Assembly: GCF_023015765.1 (NCBI RefSeq) | Contig: NZ_JALKAL010000001.1 | Location: 543,478 to 607,477 of the forward strand | Direction: 5' to 3' | DNA: 64,000 nucleotides | Origin: Ornithinimicrobium sp. F0845 | GTDB taxonomy: Bacteria; Actinomycetota; Actinomycetes; Actinomycetales; Dermatophilaceae | Notes under the pieces: generated by a model | The model's database searches: none | The model's input: the letters and a program-made list of their open reading frames with translations, nothing else | What the model was told of the DNA's origin: nothing | Position numbers and translations under genes: made by a program | Shown: piece after piece, positions 48,069-56,931 of the stretch | Numbering within the stretch: the stretch's first letter is position 1 | Layout of the letters: every line of letters begins with the position of its first letter

Positions 48069-48892
48069 CGCTGGCTGTCCTCTGCGCTCGGGGTCTCGGG
48101 TGCGGGGGCCCCGGCCGCGACCAGGGCGTCGGTGACGAAGATACGGGCTGGGGGGAGCAGTTGGTCAGCCACCTCCAGGAACAGGTCGCGAGCGGACTGT
48201 CCCGGCCACCCCGGGGGCAGCACCTCGACCGGCAGCGCGGGGTCGACGAAGAGGAACTTGCGCCAGCGGTGCAGCAGAGCCGCCCGGACCGGGTAGGCGT
48301 CCTCCGGAGCGAGCGACCCGCGGACCCGGTCGCGCAGGGCTGCGGTGTCCTCGGCGAAGCCTCGGTAGCTTGCCGCCAGCTCGGCGAGATCCCACGTGCG
48401 GGCCACGACCTGGGGTGCGTCGTCGAGGTCGGTCGTGGTGAACGCCGAGTAGCCGATCCTGTGGCTCTCCAGTGAGGAGGCGAGCTCCGGGGCGGGCCGG
48501 GCGGCCAACCAGGTCTGCGGTGCGATACGGCCGTAGCCCAGGTAGCCCAGGGTGGCGGTGACCCGGTCACGCTGCCCCCGGTCCGCGGGCCGCGCGGTGA
48601 CCACGACCTGCCACCGCCCGTCCCACTCGGCCGTCGTGGGTCGGTAGATCCGGGCCCACGCCTCACCGAGACGTTCCCGCCCGGCCGGCGTGGCGGCATA
48701 CCCCCGGACCGCGTTGCGCGAGACCGGCTCCAGCCAACCCTGGGAGGTGATGCGCGAGACCGCGGTGCGGGTGGCCGGGGCGGCGATGCCGCACGCCTGG
48801 AGGAGGGTGATCACGCCCGAGATCGGGGCCCAGTAGCCACGCGGCGCAAGGTGGTCCCCGTAGAGGTCGAAGACGGCGGAGCGGGCACGCAT
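48065..48892 (-). CDS. PaaX family transcriptional regulator
   Basis: This 275-residue regulator begins MRARSAVFDLYGDHLAPRGYW, the usual PaaX start, with a winged-helix (TRTAVSRITSQGWLEPVSRNAVRGYAAT). A Cas2-like ferredoxin fold (WQVVVTARPADRGQRDRVTATLGYLGYGRI) and the C-terminal PaaX domain follow. PaaX represses phenylacetate catabolism and is released by phenylacetyl-CoA. An upstream GTG at 48910 is possible, but ATG 48892 fits the family. It overlaps the enoyl-CoA hydratase gene, its likely target. Confidence 0.9.
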   Translation of the reverse strand: MRARSAVFDLYGDHLAPRGYWAPISGVITLLQACGIAAPATRTAVSRITSQGWLEPVSRNAVRGYAATPAGRERLGEAWARIYRPTTAEWDGRWQVVVTARPADRGQRDRVTATLGYLGYGRIAPQTWLAARPAPELASSLESHRIGYSAFTTTDLDDAPQVVARTWDLAELAASYRGFAEDTAALRDRVRGSLAPEDAYPVRAALLHRWRKFLFVDPALPVEVLPPGWPGQSARDLFLEVADQLLPPARIFVTDALVAAGAPAPETPSAEDSQR

Positions 48893-48984
48893 CCTCCCAG
48901 TCTGCCGCACCCGCGCGCCGGGCCGGGCCGACGGTTACCGACCCACCGTCCAAACCCAGATTTCGGGGGAGGGTGCTGGCAGGG

Positions 48985-48990
48985 GATAAT
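48985..48990 (+). promoter_or_regulatory. Probable -10 element of the DUF3117 gene
   Basis: GATAAT in GGGGATAATAGGG is close to the consensus and lies 75 bases before the ATG, in the region divergent from the PaaX gene. The leader carries AGGAGGAGAT as ribosome site. Confidence 0.5.
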
Positions 48991-49065
48991 AGGGATCCAC
49001 GCACTGACCGTCGCGACGTCGCGGCAGGGAACCAGCGGCCCTGGCCGCACAGGAGGAGATCAGAC

Positions 49066-49233
49066 ATGGCAGCCATGAAGCCCCGCACCGGCGACGGCCC
49101 GCTCGAGGTCACCAAGGAGGGCCGGGGGATCGTCCTGCGGATGCCGCTGGAAGGTGGCGGCCGGCTGGTCGTGGAGATGAACGCCGACGAGGCCAACGCC
49201 CTGGGCGAGGCCATCAAGGGTTGCCTGGGCTGA
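49066..49233 (+). CDS. DUF3117 small protein
   Basis: This 55-residue protein is almost invariant across actinobacteria: MAAMKPRTGDGPLEVTKEGR, then IVLRMPLEGGGRLVVEMNADEA and a short C-terminal helix. It forms a small beta-sheet domain of unknown role. AGGAGGAGAT precedes the ATG. It stands alone between the PaaX-type gene and an O-methyltransferase gene on the opposite strand. Confidence 0.9.
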   Translation: MAAMKPRTGDGPLEVTKEGRGIVLRMPLEGGGRLVVEMNADEANALGEAIKGCLG

Positions 49234-49239
49234 GGTCGC

Positions 49240-49872
49240 TCAGCGCTTGACGGCGGCGAACAGCCCGTCACCCACGGGCAGGAGGACCGGCAGCAGCCGG
49301 TCGTCCTCCCGCAGGGTCTTGCCCAGGTCGCGCAGGACCGTCGTGTGCTCGTCCCGGACCGCAGGGTCGGCCACCCGGTCGTGCCACAGCATGTTGTCTA
49401 GGGCGAGCACCCCACCGCTGCGGAGCACGCGGATCCCGTGCTCGGCATACAGCGGATAGTTGCCCTTGTCGGCGTCGATGAACACCATGTCGTAGGTCGC
49501 GTCGTTCAGCCGGGGGAGCACCTGCGCGGCGTCGCCGGCGATCACCCGGGTGCGCTGCGGCTGGATGCCCGCCTCGGCGTAGGCCTTCTTGGCCAGCCGC
49601 TGGTGCTCGGCCTCGACGTCGATCGTGGTGAGAACGCCGTCCCGGGCCATGCCCTCGAGCAGCCACAGCCCGGAGGTGCCGGCACCCGTGCCGATCTCGA
49701 CCACGGTCCTGGCCGCCAGGGCCGCGGCCAGGAGGCGCAGGGCGCTCCCCACGGCCGGGTGGACGGGCACGGCGCCGAGGGTCTCGCCCTCGGCCCCCGC
49801 ACGCTCGATCAGCTCGCTCGGCGCGATGAAGCCCTCGGCGTAGGCCCAGGTCGCCAGTTTCTGGGTGCTCAT
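49240..49872 (-). CDS. Class I SAM-dependent O-methyltransferase
   Basis: This 210-residue enzyme of the catechol O-methyltransferase type has the SAM-binding strand [15 protein letters not shown] near residue 60 and the metal-site region [16 protein letters not shown] with conserved aspartate. [16 protein letters not shown] completes the metal site. Many actinobacteria have this gene next to sigE, as here (divergent, 118 bases apart). The methyl acceptor is unknown. Confidence 0.91.
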   Translation of the reverse strand: MSTQKLATWAYAEGFIAPSELIERAGAEGETLGAVPVHPAVGSALRLLAAALAARTVVEIGTGAGTSGLWLLEGMARDGVLTTIDVEAEHQRLAKKAYAEAGIQPQRTRVIAGDAAQVLPRLNDATYDMVFIDADKGNYPLYAEHGIRVLRSGGVLALDNMLWHDRVADPAVRDEHTTVLRDLGKTLREDDRLLPVLLPVGDGLFAAVKR

Positions 49873-49989
49873 GGGCCCACCCTAGTGCGCCCCGGACGCT
49901 CAGGAATCTCCCAGCCGGCTCTGTCACTGTGGGGTGAGGTGACAGCGCTGCAGGGGCGCGGCCGCTCCCGCACAGCGACGGAGGAGACG

Positions 49990-50568
49990 ATGGACGCACC
50001 GGAGCAGGACTGGCAGGTCCCCTCGTGGGACGAGATCGTCCGCGAGCACTCCGCCCGCGTCTACCGGCTGGCCTACCGTCTCACCGGCAACCAGCACGAC
50101 GCGGAGGACCTTACCCACGACGTGTTCATCCGCGTCTTCCGATCCCTGCACACCTACCGCCCCGGCACGTTCGAGGGCTGGCTGCACCGGATCACCACCA
50201 ACCTCTTCCTGGACCGCGTGCGCCGCAAGCAGCGGATCCGGTTCGACGCCCTGAGCGAGGAGGCCGCCGCGCGCCTCCCCAGCCGGTTGCGCTCGCCCGA
50301 GGATGAGTATGACGCCACTCACCTCGACGACGACGTCCAGCGAGCGCTGGCCGCGCTCTCCCCGCAGTTCCGTGCCGCGGTCGTGCTCAGCGACATCGAG
50401 GGCTACTCCTACGAGGAGGTCGCCCAGACCCTGGGCATCAAGCTCGGGACGGTGCGCTCGCGGATCCACCGGGGTCGGGCGCAGCTGCGCGAGGCCCTAG
50501 CGCACCGTGCGCCTCAGCCGCGCCGCGTGCCCGTCACGCACAGCCAGCCGATGCCCATCCTGGGCTGA
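49990..50568 (+). CDS. sigE: ECF sigma factor SigE
   Basis: This 192-residue sigma factor has region 2 ([34 protein letters not shown], followed by [21 protein letters not shown]) and region 4 ([45 protein letters not shown]). Its position ahead of htrA and tatB matches the envelope-stress factor SigE. In mycobacteria an anti-sigma gene, rseA, lies between sigE and htrA; here only 50 bases separate them, so no anti-sigma factor is adjacent. ATG 49990 follows GGAGGAGACG. Confidence 0.93.
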   Translation: MDAPEQDWQVPSWDEIVREHSARVYRLAYRLTGNQHDAEDLTHDVFIRVFRSLHTYRPGTFEGWLHRITTNLFLDRVRRKQRIRFDALSEEAAARLPSRLRSPEDEYDATHLDDDVQRALAALSPQFRAAVVLSDIEGYSYEEVAQTLGIKLGTVRSRIHRGRAQLREALAHRAPQPRRVPVTHSQPMPILG

Positions 50569-50618
50569 GGGCACCCGCGTGTTCGGTGGCGGCCCGGTGA
50601 TCAGGCAGAATCGGGTGC

Positions 50619-52076
50619 ATGGCTGACGAGCGGGACCGGACGGGCGAGGACGCCGCAGCATCCGGCGTGTCGCCCGATGAGTCGACGCCGGCCCCCCAGG
50701 ACACGTGGACCTTCGGGCGCCCCGACGCGCAGCTGACCGGACGGGACCCCGAGGCGCAGCGGGGTCCGGAACTGCCACCGGAGGCCCGGATCGACCAGAC
50801 CTCGGGCATCCCGGTGGACTCCACGGCGGCCTTCCCGGTCCACAGCGCCTACGCGCCCCCCACGGGGGCCAGCCACAGCTCCTACCCGCCGCCGCTCGCG
50901 GAGGCCGGCCACCCGACATACTCCACGGTCCGGGCGGCAGGCCCGGCGGCCACCGGCGCCACCGCGCTCCCGCGCCCGGCCCGGCGGGGACGCCGGGGAT
51001 CGGCCGGTCTGCTCGCGGGGGCGCTCGCGCTGGGCCTCCTCGGTGGCGGGGCGGCCGGGTTCCTCGGGGCGCAGGTGGCGGCCGAGAACCAGGAGCCGCT
51101 GCCCACGATCCTCGAGGCGGTGCCCGTCGGGACGACCCCGCCCACCCAGGTGACCGCCATCGCGCAGCACGCGCTGCCCAGCGTCGTGTTCATCTCCGTC
51201 GGGTCCGCGTCGGCCGACGGGGTGGGGTCCGGCTTCGTGGTGCGCGAGAACGGCTACATCGTCACCAACAGCCATGTCATCGAGGCGGCGACAGACGGTG
51301 GCTCCATCTCCGTCCAGTTCTCCGACGGCCAGGAGTTCGAGGCCGAGGTCGTGGGGGCCGATCTGGAGTATGACGTGGCGGTGATCAAGGTGGACCGGAC
51401 CGGGCTGCAGCCACTGCAGTTCGGTGACTCCGACCAGCTGCAGGTCGGCGCCTCCGTGGTGGCCGTCGGCGCGCCGCTGGGCCTGGACAACACGGTGACC
51501 TCGGGCATCGTCTCGGCCCTGAACCGTCCGGTGATCGCCGGCGGTGGCGGTGGCGGGCAACCGTCCTACATCAACGCCATCCAGACCGACGCCGCGATCA
51601 ACCCGGGCAACTCCGGTGGGCCCCTGCTGGACCTCAACGGTGACGTCGTGGGCGTCAACTCCGCGATCGCCCAGATCCCCGGTGAGCTGGGCGGGCAGGC
51701 GGGCAGCATCGGCCTCGGCTTCGCGATCCCGGCCCGCCAGGCGGAGCACACCGCGACCCAGCTGATCGAGACCGGCACCAGCAACCACCCGATCATCGGT
51801 GTCCTGCTCGACATGAGGCACACCGGCGAAGGGGCCAAGGTGCTGGAGGAGGCGCCCGACGGCAGCGACCCGGTCGTCGACGGCGGCCCCGCGGACCAGG
51901 CCGGCGTGCAGCCGGGCGACCTGATCCTCGCGGTGGACGGTCAGCGGATCGACCACGGCAGCCACCTGATCATCGTGCTGCGCAGCCACGCGATCGGCGA
52001 CGAGGTCGAGCTGCTGCTGGAGGCACCGGACGGCAGCGAGCGCACGGTCACCATGACGCTGCAGGGCTCGGAGTAG
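50619..52076 (+). CDS. htrA: Membrane-anchored HtrA-type serine protease with PDZ domain
   Basis: The 485-residue protein has a disordered Pro/Ala/Ser-rich cytoplasmic region of about 120 residues and one transmembrane helix (AGLLAGALALGLLGGGAAGFLG). A trypsin-like domain follows, with catalytic histidine in TNSHVIEA, aspartate in EYDVAVIKV and serine in NPGNSGGPLL. A C-terminal PDZ domain (GGPADQAGVQPGDLILAVDG) completes it. It degrades or refolds envelope proteins under stress. CAGAAT lies seven bases before the ATG, so it may have its own leaderless promoter. Confidence 0.94.
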   Translation: MADERDRTGEDAAASGVSPDESTPAPQDTWTFGRPDAQLTGRDPEAQRGPELPPEARIDQTSGIPVDSTAAFPVHSAYAPPTGASHSSYPPPLAEAGHPTYSTVRAAGPAATGATALPRPARRGRRGSAGLLAGALALGLLGGGAAGFLGAQVAAENQEPLPTILEAVPVGTTPPTQVTAIAQHALPSVVFISVGSASADGVGSGFVVRENGYIVTNSHVIEAATDGGSISVQFSDGQEFEAEVVGADLEYDVAVIKVDRTGLQPLQFGDSDQLQVGASVVAVGAPLGLDNTVTSGIVSALNRPVIAGGGGGGQPSYINAIQTDAAINPGNSGGPLLDLNGDVVGVNSAIAQIPGELGGQAGSIGLGFAIPARQAEHTATQLIETGTSNHPIIGVLLDMRHTGEGAKVLEEAPDGSDPVVDGGPADQAGVQPGDLILAVDGQRIDHGSHLIIVLRSHAIGDEVELLLEAPDGSERTVTMTLQGSE

Positions 52077-52080
52077 GCCG

Positions 52081-52500
52081 GTGATCCCCAACGGCACGGA
52101 GTTTGTGCTCCTGATCGTGCTGGCGCTCATCATCCTGGGACCGGACAAACTGCCTGAGTATGCCGCCAAGCTGGCTCAGTTCGTGCGCTCGGCCCGGGAC
52201 ATGGCCGAGGGTGCCAAGAGCCAGATCAGGGAGGAGATGGGCCCCGGCTTCGAGGACGTGGACTGGAAGGCCCTGGACCCCCGGCAGTACGACCCCCGAC
52301 GGATCGTCCGGGAGGCGCTGGCCACGCCGGCGGGCGGGGTCGCCGCCGCTGGCGCGATGGCGGAGGCCACCCGCGAGACGGCGGCCGGTCGGGCCGCGAA
52401 CGAGGCGGCGATCGCCGGTGGCGGGCCGGGCGGGTCACCCCGGAGGGGCCAGGCGTTCGACCCGGCGCGACCGACCCCCTGGGACGTCGACGCGACCTGA
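52081..52500 (+). CDS. tatB: Sec-independent protein translocase subunit TatB
   Basis: This 139-residue protein has the short N-terminal membrane helix with the conserved glutamate and the hinge (EFVLLIVLALIILGPDKLPEYAAKLAQFV). An amphipathic helix (SARDMAEGAKSQIREEMG) and a long variable tail follow. TatB, with TatC, recognises twin-arginine signals. The GTG start is 4 bases after the htrA stop. tatA and tatC are not in the window. Confidence 0.92.
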   Translation: MIPNGTEFVLLIVLALIILGPDKLPEYAAKLAQFVRSARDMAEGAKSQIREEMGPGFEDVDWKALDPRQYDPRRIVREALATPAGGVAAAGAMAEATRETAAGRAANEAAIAGGGPGGSPRRGQAFDPARPTPWDVDAT

Positions 52501-52526
52501 TCAGGGACGTGCGCCGGTGCCTGAGG

Positions 52527-53669
52527 TCAGCGGCCGGTGGGCGTGATGCCGAGCTTGCGCCCCGCCAGGCCGCGGCCGCGGTGGGCCAGCTGGCGGGCGA
52601 TGCCGCGCAGGGCGGTCGCTGCGGGGGAGTCCGGGGTGCCCAGCACCGACGGCAGCCCGACGTCGCTGCCCTCGCGCAACGTGGTGTCGAGCGGGATCTG
52701 CCCCAGGAGGGGGACCTCGGCGCCGATCGAGCGAGACAGGCTGTCGGCCACGGCCTGGCCACCGCCCGATCCGAAGATCTCCTGACGGGAGCCGTCCGGC
52801 AGCTCGAGCCAGGACATGTTCTCGATGACCCCGACCAGCCGCTGATGGGTCTGCAGCGCGATCGACCCGGCGCGCTCGGCCACCTCGGCCGCGGCCTGCT
52901 GCGGCGTGGTCACCACGAGCAGCTCGGAGTTCGGGAGCAGCTGGGCGATGCTGATGGCGATGTCGCCGGTGCCCGGCGGGAGGTCCATGAGCAGGACGTC
53001 GATGTCGCCCCAGAACACGTCGGCGAGGAACTGCTGCACCGCCCGGTGCAGCATCGGGCCGCGCCACACCACCGGCTGGTTGCCGGGCACGAACATGCCG
53101 ATGGAGATGACCTTCACCTCGTGCGCGATGGGCGGCAGGATCATGTCGTCGACCTGCGTGGGCTGGTGCTCGACCCCCAGCATCCGCGGCACCGAGAAGC
53201 CGTAGATGTCCGCGTCGACCACGCCGACCCGCAGCCCCTCGGCGGCCATCGCGGCCGCCAGGTTGACGGTGACCGAGGACTTGCCGACGCCGCCCTTGCC
53301 GGAGGCCACGGCATACACCCGGGTCAGGGTGTCGGGGCGGGCGAAGGGGATCTCCTTCTCGGGTGCTCCGCCGCGCAGCTGGGACCGCAGGGCGCCGCGC
53401 TGCTCGTCGCTCATCACCCCGAGCTGGACCCGCACGTCGGTCACGCCCTCCACGGACTGGACGGCGCTGGTGACGTTCTTGGTGATGGTGTCCTTCATCG
53501 GGCACCCGGGCACGGTCAGCAGGATCGTCGTGCTGACGCGTCCGGTGTCGTCGATGTCGACTGCCTCGACCATCCCCAGCTCGGTGATCGGCTTGCGGAT
53601 CTCGGGATCATCGACCGTCGCGAGTGCGGCGTGGACGGAGTCGAGAGTGGGGGCAGACATGCTTCCCAT
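52527..53669 (-). CDS. mrp: Iron-sulfur cluster carrier Mrp/ApbC
   Basis: This 380-residue P-loop ATPase delivers iron-sulfur clusters. The N-terminal MIP18/DUF59 domain (VHAALATVDDPEIRKPITELGMV, then TVPGCPMKDTI) precedes the NTPase with the deviant Walker A ASGKGGVGKSS and downstream DADIYGFSVPRMLG and LMDLPPGTGDIAIS motifs. The usual CxxC pair of many Mrp proteins is not evident, as in other actinobacterial members. It is convergent with tatB. Confidence 0.93.
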   Translation of the reverse strand: MGSMSAPTLDSVHAALATVDDPEIRKPITELGMVEAVDIDDTGRVSTTILLTVPGCPMKDTITKNVTSAVQSVEGVTDVRVQLGVMSDEQRGALRSQLRGGAPEKEIPFARPDTLTRVYAVASGKGGVGKSSVTVNLAAAMAAEGLRVGVVDADIYGFSVPRMLGVEHQPTQVDDMILPPIAHEVKVISIGMFVPGNQPVVWRGPMLHRAVQQFLADVFWGDIDVLLMDLPPGTGDIAISIAQLLPNSELLVVTTPQQAAAEVAERAGSIALQTHQRLVGVIENMSWLELPDGSRQEIFGSGGGQAVADSLSRSIGAEVPLLGQIPLDTTLREGSDVGLPSVLGTPDSPAATALRGIARQLAHRGRGLAGRKLGITPTGR

Positions 53670-53752
53670 GGTAAGCCGGGTGCCGCGGGGGACCTCGCCG
53701 GGTGGCGCCGCGGGCGTCGGGGGCGCGGTCGGGGCGATCCCTGACCGGTGGA

Positions 53753-54391
53753 CTACCCCTCGGACGAGCCGGCCCGCCCGGGGTCGGTGCGGGGAGACTC
53801 CGCGGACTCGTCCCCGTCCTCGCGGCCGACCCCCTCCACGCGCAGTCCCCGCTCCTCCATCTCGTCCAGCAGGCTGCGCAGCTCGCTGCGGACGAAGTCG
53901 CGCGTCGCGGCGTCGCGCATCGCGATGCGCAGTGCCACGACCTCGCGGGTCAGGAACTCGGTGTCGGCCAGGTTGCGCTCGTCCCGCGTCCGGTCCTGCT
54001 CGATGACAACCTTGTCCCGGTCCGTCTGACGGTTCTGTGCCAGCAGGATCAGCGGTGCGGCGTAGGAGGCCTGGAGGCTGAGCATCAGCGTCAGGAAGAT
54101 GAAGGCGTACGGGTCGAAGCGCAGGTGGTCAGGGGCCAGGAAGTTCCACGCGATCCAGATGATGACGAACACGGTCATGTAGCCCAGGAACCGGGCGGTG
54201 CCCATGAACCGGGCGAACCCCTCGGCGAAGCGACCGAAGGCGTCGGGGTCCATCTGGGCCCGGGGGACGAGACGCCGACGGGCTGCCAGGGGTTGGTCGA
54301 GCCGGTCCAGTCGGCTCTCGACCTCACGGTCGACCGCGCGGCCGGCGAGCCGGTCACGCCGGGGCGGGGTGCTGGCGTTGGGCTCAGACAC
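53753..54391 (-). CDS. DUF1003 membrane protein
   Basis: This 212-residue protein has the DUF1003 core of two transmembrane helices (FLGYMTVFVIIWIAWNFL and AFIFLTLMLSLQASYAAPLILLAQ), the second followed by NRQTDRDKVV. A conserved DAEFLTREV-like cytoplasmic segment and an acidic tail follow. The function is unknown. Its start overlaps the MgtE-N/CBS gene by 8 bases, so the two products probably act together, perhaps in divalent-cation handling. Confidence 0.88.
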   Translation of the reverse strand: MSEPNASTPPRRDRLAGRAVDREVESRLDRLDQPLAARRRLVPRAQMDPDAFGRFAEGFARFMGTARFLGYMTVFVIIWIAWNFLAPDHLRFDPYAFIFLTLMLSLQASYAAPLILLAQNRQTDRDKVVIEQDRTRDERNLADTEFLTREVVALRIAMRDAATRDFVRSELRSLLDEMEERGLRVEGVGREDGDESAESPRTDPGRAGSSEG

Positions 54392-55742
54392 GAGCGGCTC
54401 CCTCGTCGTTGCTTCGCGTCCCGGTGGCCTCGACCCCGTCGCCGGACGGCGCGTCCTCGAGGTCGTCGCGCCGCTCCTCGCGCCAGTCCTCGGGCAGGAT
54501 GTGGTCCAGGACGTCGTCGACGGTGACCGCCCCGAGCAGACGCCCCTCGTCGTCGGTCACCGGGACCGCGACCATGTTGTAGTTCGCCATCAGCCGGGTC
54601 ACCGTCTCCAGGGACGCCGTGGCTGACACCGGCTCGAAGTCCCGGTCCAGGACGCTGCCGAGCGACTGGTGCGGCGGCTCCCGGAGCAGGCGCTGGATGT
54701 GGACGATGCCGATGAGCCTCCCGGTCGGGGTCTCCAGCGGCGGCCGGCAGACATAGACCAGGGACGCGACGGCGGGGGAGAGCTCCTGCCTGCGGACAGT
54801 GGCCAGCGCCTCGGCGATGCTGGCCTCGGGCCCGAGTATGACGGGCTCCGGGGTCATCATGCCGCCGGCGGTGTCCTCGTCGTAGGTCAGCAGCCGGCGG
54901 ATGGGGGCGGCCTCGTCCGGCTCCATCATCTCGAGGAGCTCCTCGATGGTGTCCGAGGGCAGCTCGGAGAGCAGGTCGGTGGCGTCGTCGGGCTCCATCA
55001 CCTCCAGGACGTCGGCGGCCCGTTCGGTCGGCAGGCTGGTCAGGATCTCCACCCGGTCGTCGTCCGGGAGCTCCTCGAGGACGTCCGCCAGCAGTTCGTC
55101 GTTCATCGCGCTGGTGACCTCGCCCCGCCGCTTGGGGGTCAGGTCGTGGATCGCGTCGGCGATGTCGGCGGGCTTGAGATCCTCGAGGCTGTCGAGCAGC
55201 GCGTGCGCCCCCTGCTCCGTCGCGGACACGAGCAGGCCCTCGACATCCTCGATCGGGACCAGGACCGTCTCGCCCTTGGGTCGGCGCAGCTGCAGCCCGG
55301 AGCGGGAGCGCCTGGGAGCGCCACGCCGGGCAAAGACCTTGGTCACGAACCAGTCCCGGCTGGGCTGCTGCTCCAGGGCGATGTCCTCCACGACCGCCGG
55401 CTCCGGACCGGACTCGCGGTCGACGCGGATCCGCACCGGCCGGTCGAACAGCTCGGCCACGACGCTGGTCTCGCCGGGCCGCTGCTCGAACCGGCGCATG
55501 TTGACCAGCCCCGTCGTGATCACCTGACCGGCGTCGATGGTGGTGACCCGCGTGGTCGGCAGGAAGACGCGTCGACGGCCGGGGACCTCGACGACGAGCC
55601 CGATGGCCCGCGGTCCGCGACCACGGGCGCGGGTCGACCTCGCGAGCACGACGTCCCGCACCCGGCCGACTTCATCACCCAGCGGGTCGAAGACGCTGAG
55701 CCCGACCAGCCGGGCCACGAAGACGCGGGGGTTGCTGCTCAC
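54384..55742 (-). CDS. PRC-barrel/MgtE N-terminal/CBS-domain protein without a channel domain
   Basis: This 452-residue soluble protein begins with PRC-barrel-like segments (FVARLVGLSVFDPLGDEVGRVRDVV). The MgtE intracellular superhelical domain (LEDLKPADIADAIHDLTPKRRGEV through EPDDATDLLSELPSDTIEELLEMM) and two CBS domains (MMTPEPVILGPEASIAEALAT and DRDFEPVSATASLETVTRLMA) follow. True MgtE magnesium channels continue with five transmembrane helices; these are absent. It may be a magnesium sensor that works with the DUF1003 membrane protein encoded just downstream (8-base overlap). Confidence 0.87.
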   Translation of the reverse strand: MSSNPRVFVARLVGLSVFDPLGDEVGRVRDVVLARSTRARGRGPRAIGLVVEVPGRRRVFLPTTRVTTIDAGQVITTGLVNMRRFEQRPGETSVVAELFDRPVRIRVDRESGPEPAVVEDIALEQQPSRDWFVTKVFARRGAPRRSRSGLQLRRPKGETVLVPIEDVEGLLVSATEQGAHALLDSLEDLKPADIADAIHDLTPKRRGEVTSAMNDELLADVLEELPDDDRVEILTSLPTERAADVLEVMEPDDATDLLSELPSDTIEELLEMMEPDEAAPIRRLLTYDEDTAGGMMTPEPVILGPEASIAEALATVRRQELSPAVASLVYVCRPPLETPTGRLIGIVHIQRLLREPPHQSLGSVLDRDFEPVSATASLETVTRLMANYNMVAVPVTDDEGRLLGAVTVDDVLDHILPEDWREERRDDLEDAPSGDGVEATGTRSNDEGAARV

Positions 55743-55820
55743 CCGGGAAGGATACCCGCGACGCCCGCCCGTGTGAGCGACCTCACCACCGCCCTGGGAA
55801 TCCTCTGGAAGGTGTCGTCG

Positions 55821-55849
55821 TTGTCATTAGTACATCATTCAACTATGCA
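55821..55849 (+). promoter_or_regulatory. Good sigma-70 type promoter before a small gene
   Basis: TTGTCA at 55821-55826 is followed after 17 bases by TATGCA at 55844-55849, in an AT-rich segment unlike its surroundings. Transcription would start near 55857, just before a possible ribosome site AGGAG (55857-55861). This is the clearest two-element promoter in the window. Confidence 0.6.
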
Positions 55850-55874
55850 TTTCTTCAGGAGTGAGCAACCCTTG

Positions 55875-55997
55875 ATGGGTTTCCAGACCGGCGTGACCTA
55901 CGACTACGCAACCCTGCGGGCCTTCCGGCCCGTCCGCCCCTCCGACGTCGCCCGCCGCGCGGTGAAGCCGCGCCGGCGCTTCTTCGGGGCTCGCTGA
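55875..55997 (+). CDS. Possible 40-residue basic peptide
   Basis: The frame reads MGFQTGVTYDYATLRAFRPV and then a basic tail ending RRRFFGAR. It lies downstream of a strong promoter and an AGGAG, although the 13-base distance from AGGAG to ATG is long; an ATG at 55845 in the same frame would lie inside the -10. No family is recognised. Codon use is G/C-rich at third positions, as in real genes here. The alternative is a short untranslated RNA. Confidence 0.4.
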   Translation: MGFQTGVTYDYATLRAFRPVRPSDVARRAVKPRRRFFGAR

Positions 55998-56076
55998 CCC
56001 GCTCCGTGTCCCACGAGTTCGCGGCACGGGGTCGGTCGCGCACCACTCCGGCCGCGAACAGTGTCAGGATGGACCA

Positions 56077-56619
56077 GTGACCAGCATTCCCAGCAGCGGC
56101 CGGGGCCGCATCAGCGGCCTGACACTGGAGTACCCGATGTCCCTGGGCGTCTTCGAGAAGTACGAGGACGCCCAGAAGGCCGTCGACTTCCTCTCCGACC
56201 GTGAGTTCCCGGTCGAGAACTGCATGATCGTCGGCACCGACCTCCGGCAGGTGGAGCGTGTCACCGGGCGACTGACCGTCGGTCGCGTCGCGCTCGCCGG
56301 CCTCGTCACCGGCATCTGGATGGGCCTGTTCGTCGGCCTCATCTTCGCGTTGTTCGCCCAGAGTGGTGACGCGTTCATGACCGTCCTCTGGGCGATGCTC
56401 TTCGGTGGGGTCTTCGGCCTGGTGTGGGCCCTGCTCGGCCACGCCCTGACCCGTGGCCAGCGCGACTTCACCTCGGTCTCCCAGGTGGTCGCCACCCGCT
56501 ACGAGGTGCTGACCGAGCACAAGTTCGCCCAACGGGCCCGCGACCTGCTCGTCGAGCTGCCGAACGGCCCGGGCGCCACCGCGTGGGGCAAGCAGCCACC
56601 GCCCCCCACCGAGCCGTAG
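56077..56619 (+). CDS. Membrane protein of the general-stress-protein type
   Basis: This 180-residue protein has an N-terminal ferredoxin-like segment (YPMSLGVFEKYEDAQKAVDFLSDREFPVENCMIVGTDL), as in YflT/general stress protein 17M homologues. Two transmembrane helices (VALAGLVTGIWMGLFVGLIFALFA and LFGGVFGLVWALLGHAL) and a cytoplasmic tail follow. The role is unknown. The GTG start has no ribosome site; CAGGAT lies six bases upstream, compatible with a leaderless mRNA. It is the last intact chromosomal gene before the foreign region. Confidence 0.82.
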   Translation: MTSIPSSGRGRISGLTLEYPMSLGVFEKYEDAQKAVDFLSDREFPVENCMIVGTDLRQVERVTGRLTVGRVALAGLVTGIWMGLFVGLIFALFAQSGDAFMTVLWAMLFGGVFGLVWALLGHALTRGQRDFTSVSQVVATRYEVLTEHKFAQRARDLLVELPNGPGATAWGKQPPPPTEP

Positions 56620-56633
56620 GCCCGACCAGCACC

Positions 56634-56885
56634 GTGAAGAAGATCGGTTTCCTGTCCTTCGGACACTGGACCGACTCACCGCACTCACAGGTGCGGTCCG
56701 CCTCGGATGCGCTGCTCCAGTCGATCGAGCTCGCGGTCGCGGCCGAGGAGCTCGGTGCCGACGGGGCATACTTCCGGGTCCACCACTTCGCCCAACAGCT
56801 GGCCTCGCCGTTCCCCCTCCTCGCCGCCATCGGTGCCCGCACGAGCCGCATCGAGATCGGCACCGGGGTGATCGACATGCGCTAG
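56634..56885 (+). pseudogene. LLM-class flavin monooxygenase, truncated to 83 codons
   Basis: The frame starts VKKIGFLSFGHWTDSPHSQV and continues AVAAEELGADGAYFRVHHF and FPLLAAIGARTSRIEIGTGVIDMR, then stops. Intact relatives have about 330-360 residues and continue beyond VIDMR with a tyrosine and the rest of the TIM barrel. The break falls exactly where the sequence changes character and heavy-metal genes begin, so the gene was probably cut by integration of the element to the right. The remaining 3' portion is not in the window. Confidence 0.8.
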
Positions 56886-56931
56886 CACATGTCTGGGTTG
56901 CAGCACTGGCTCTTCATCGTCGGGTGACGGG

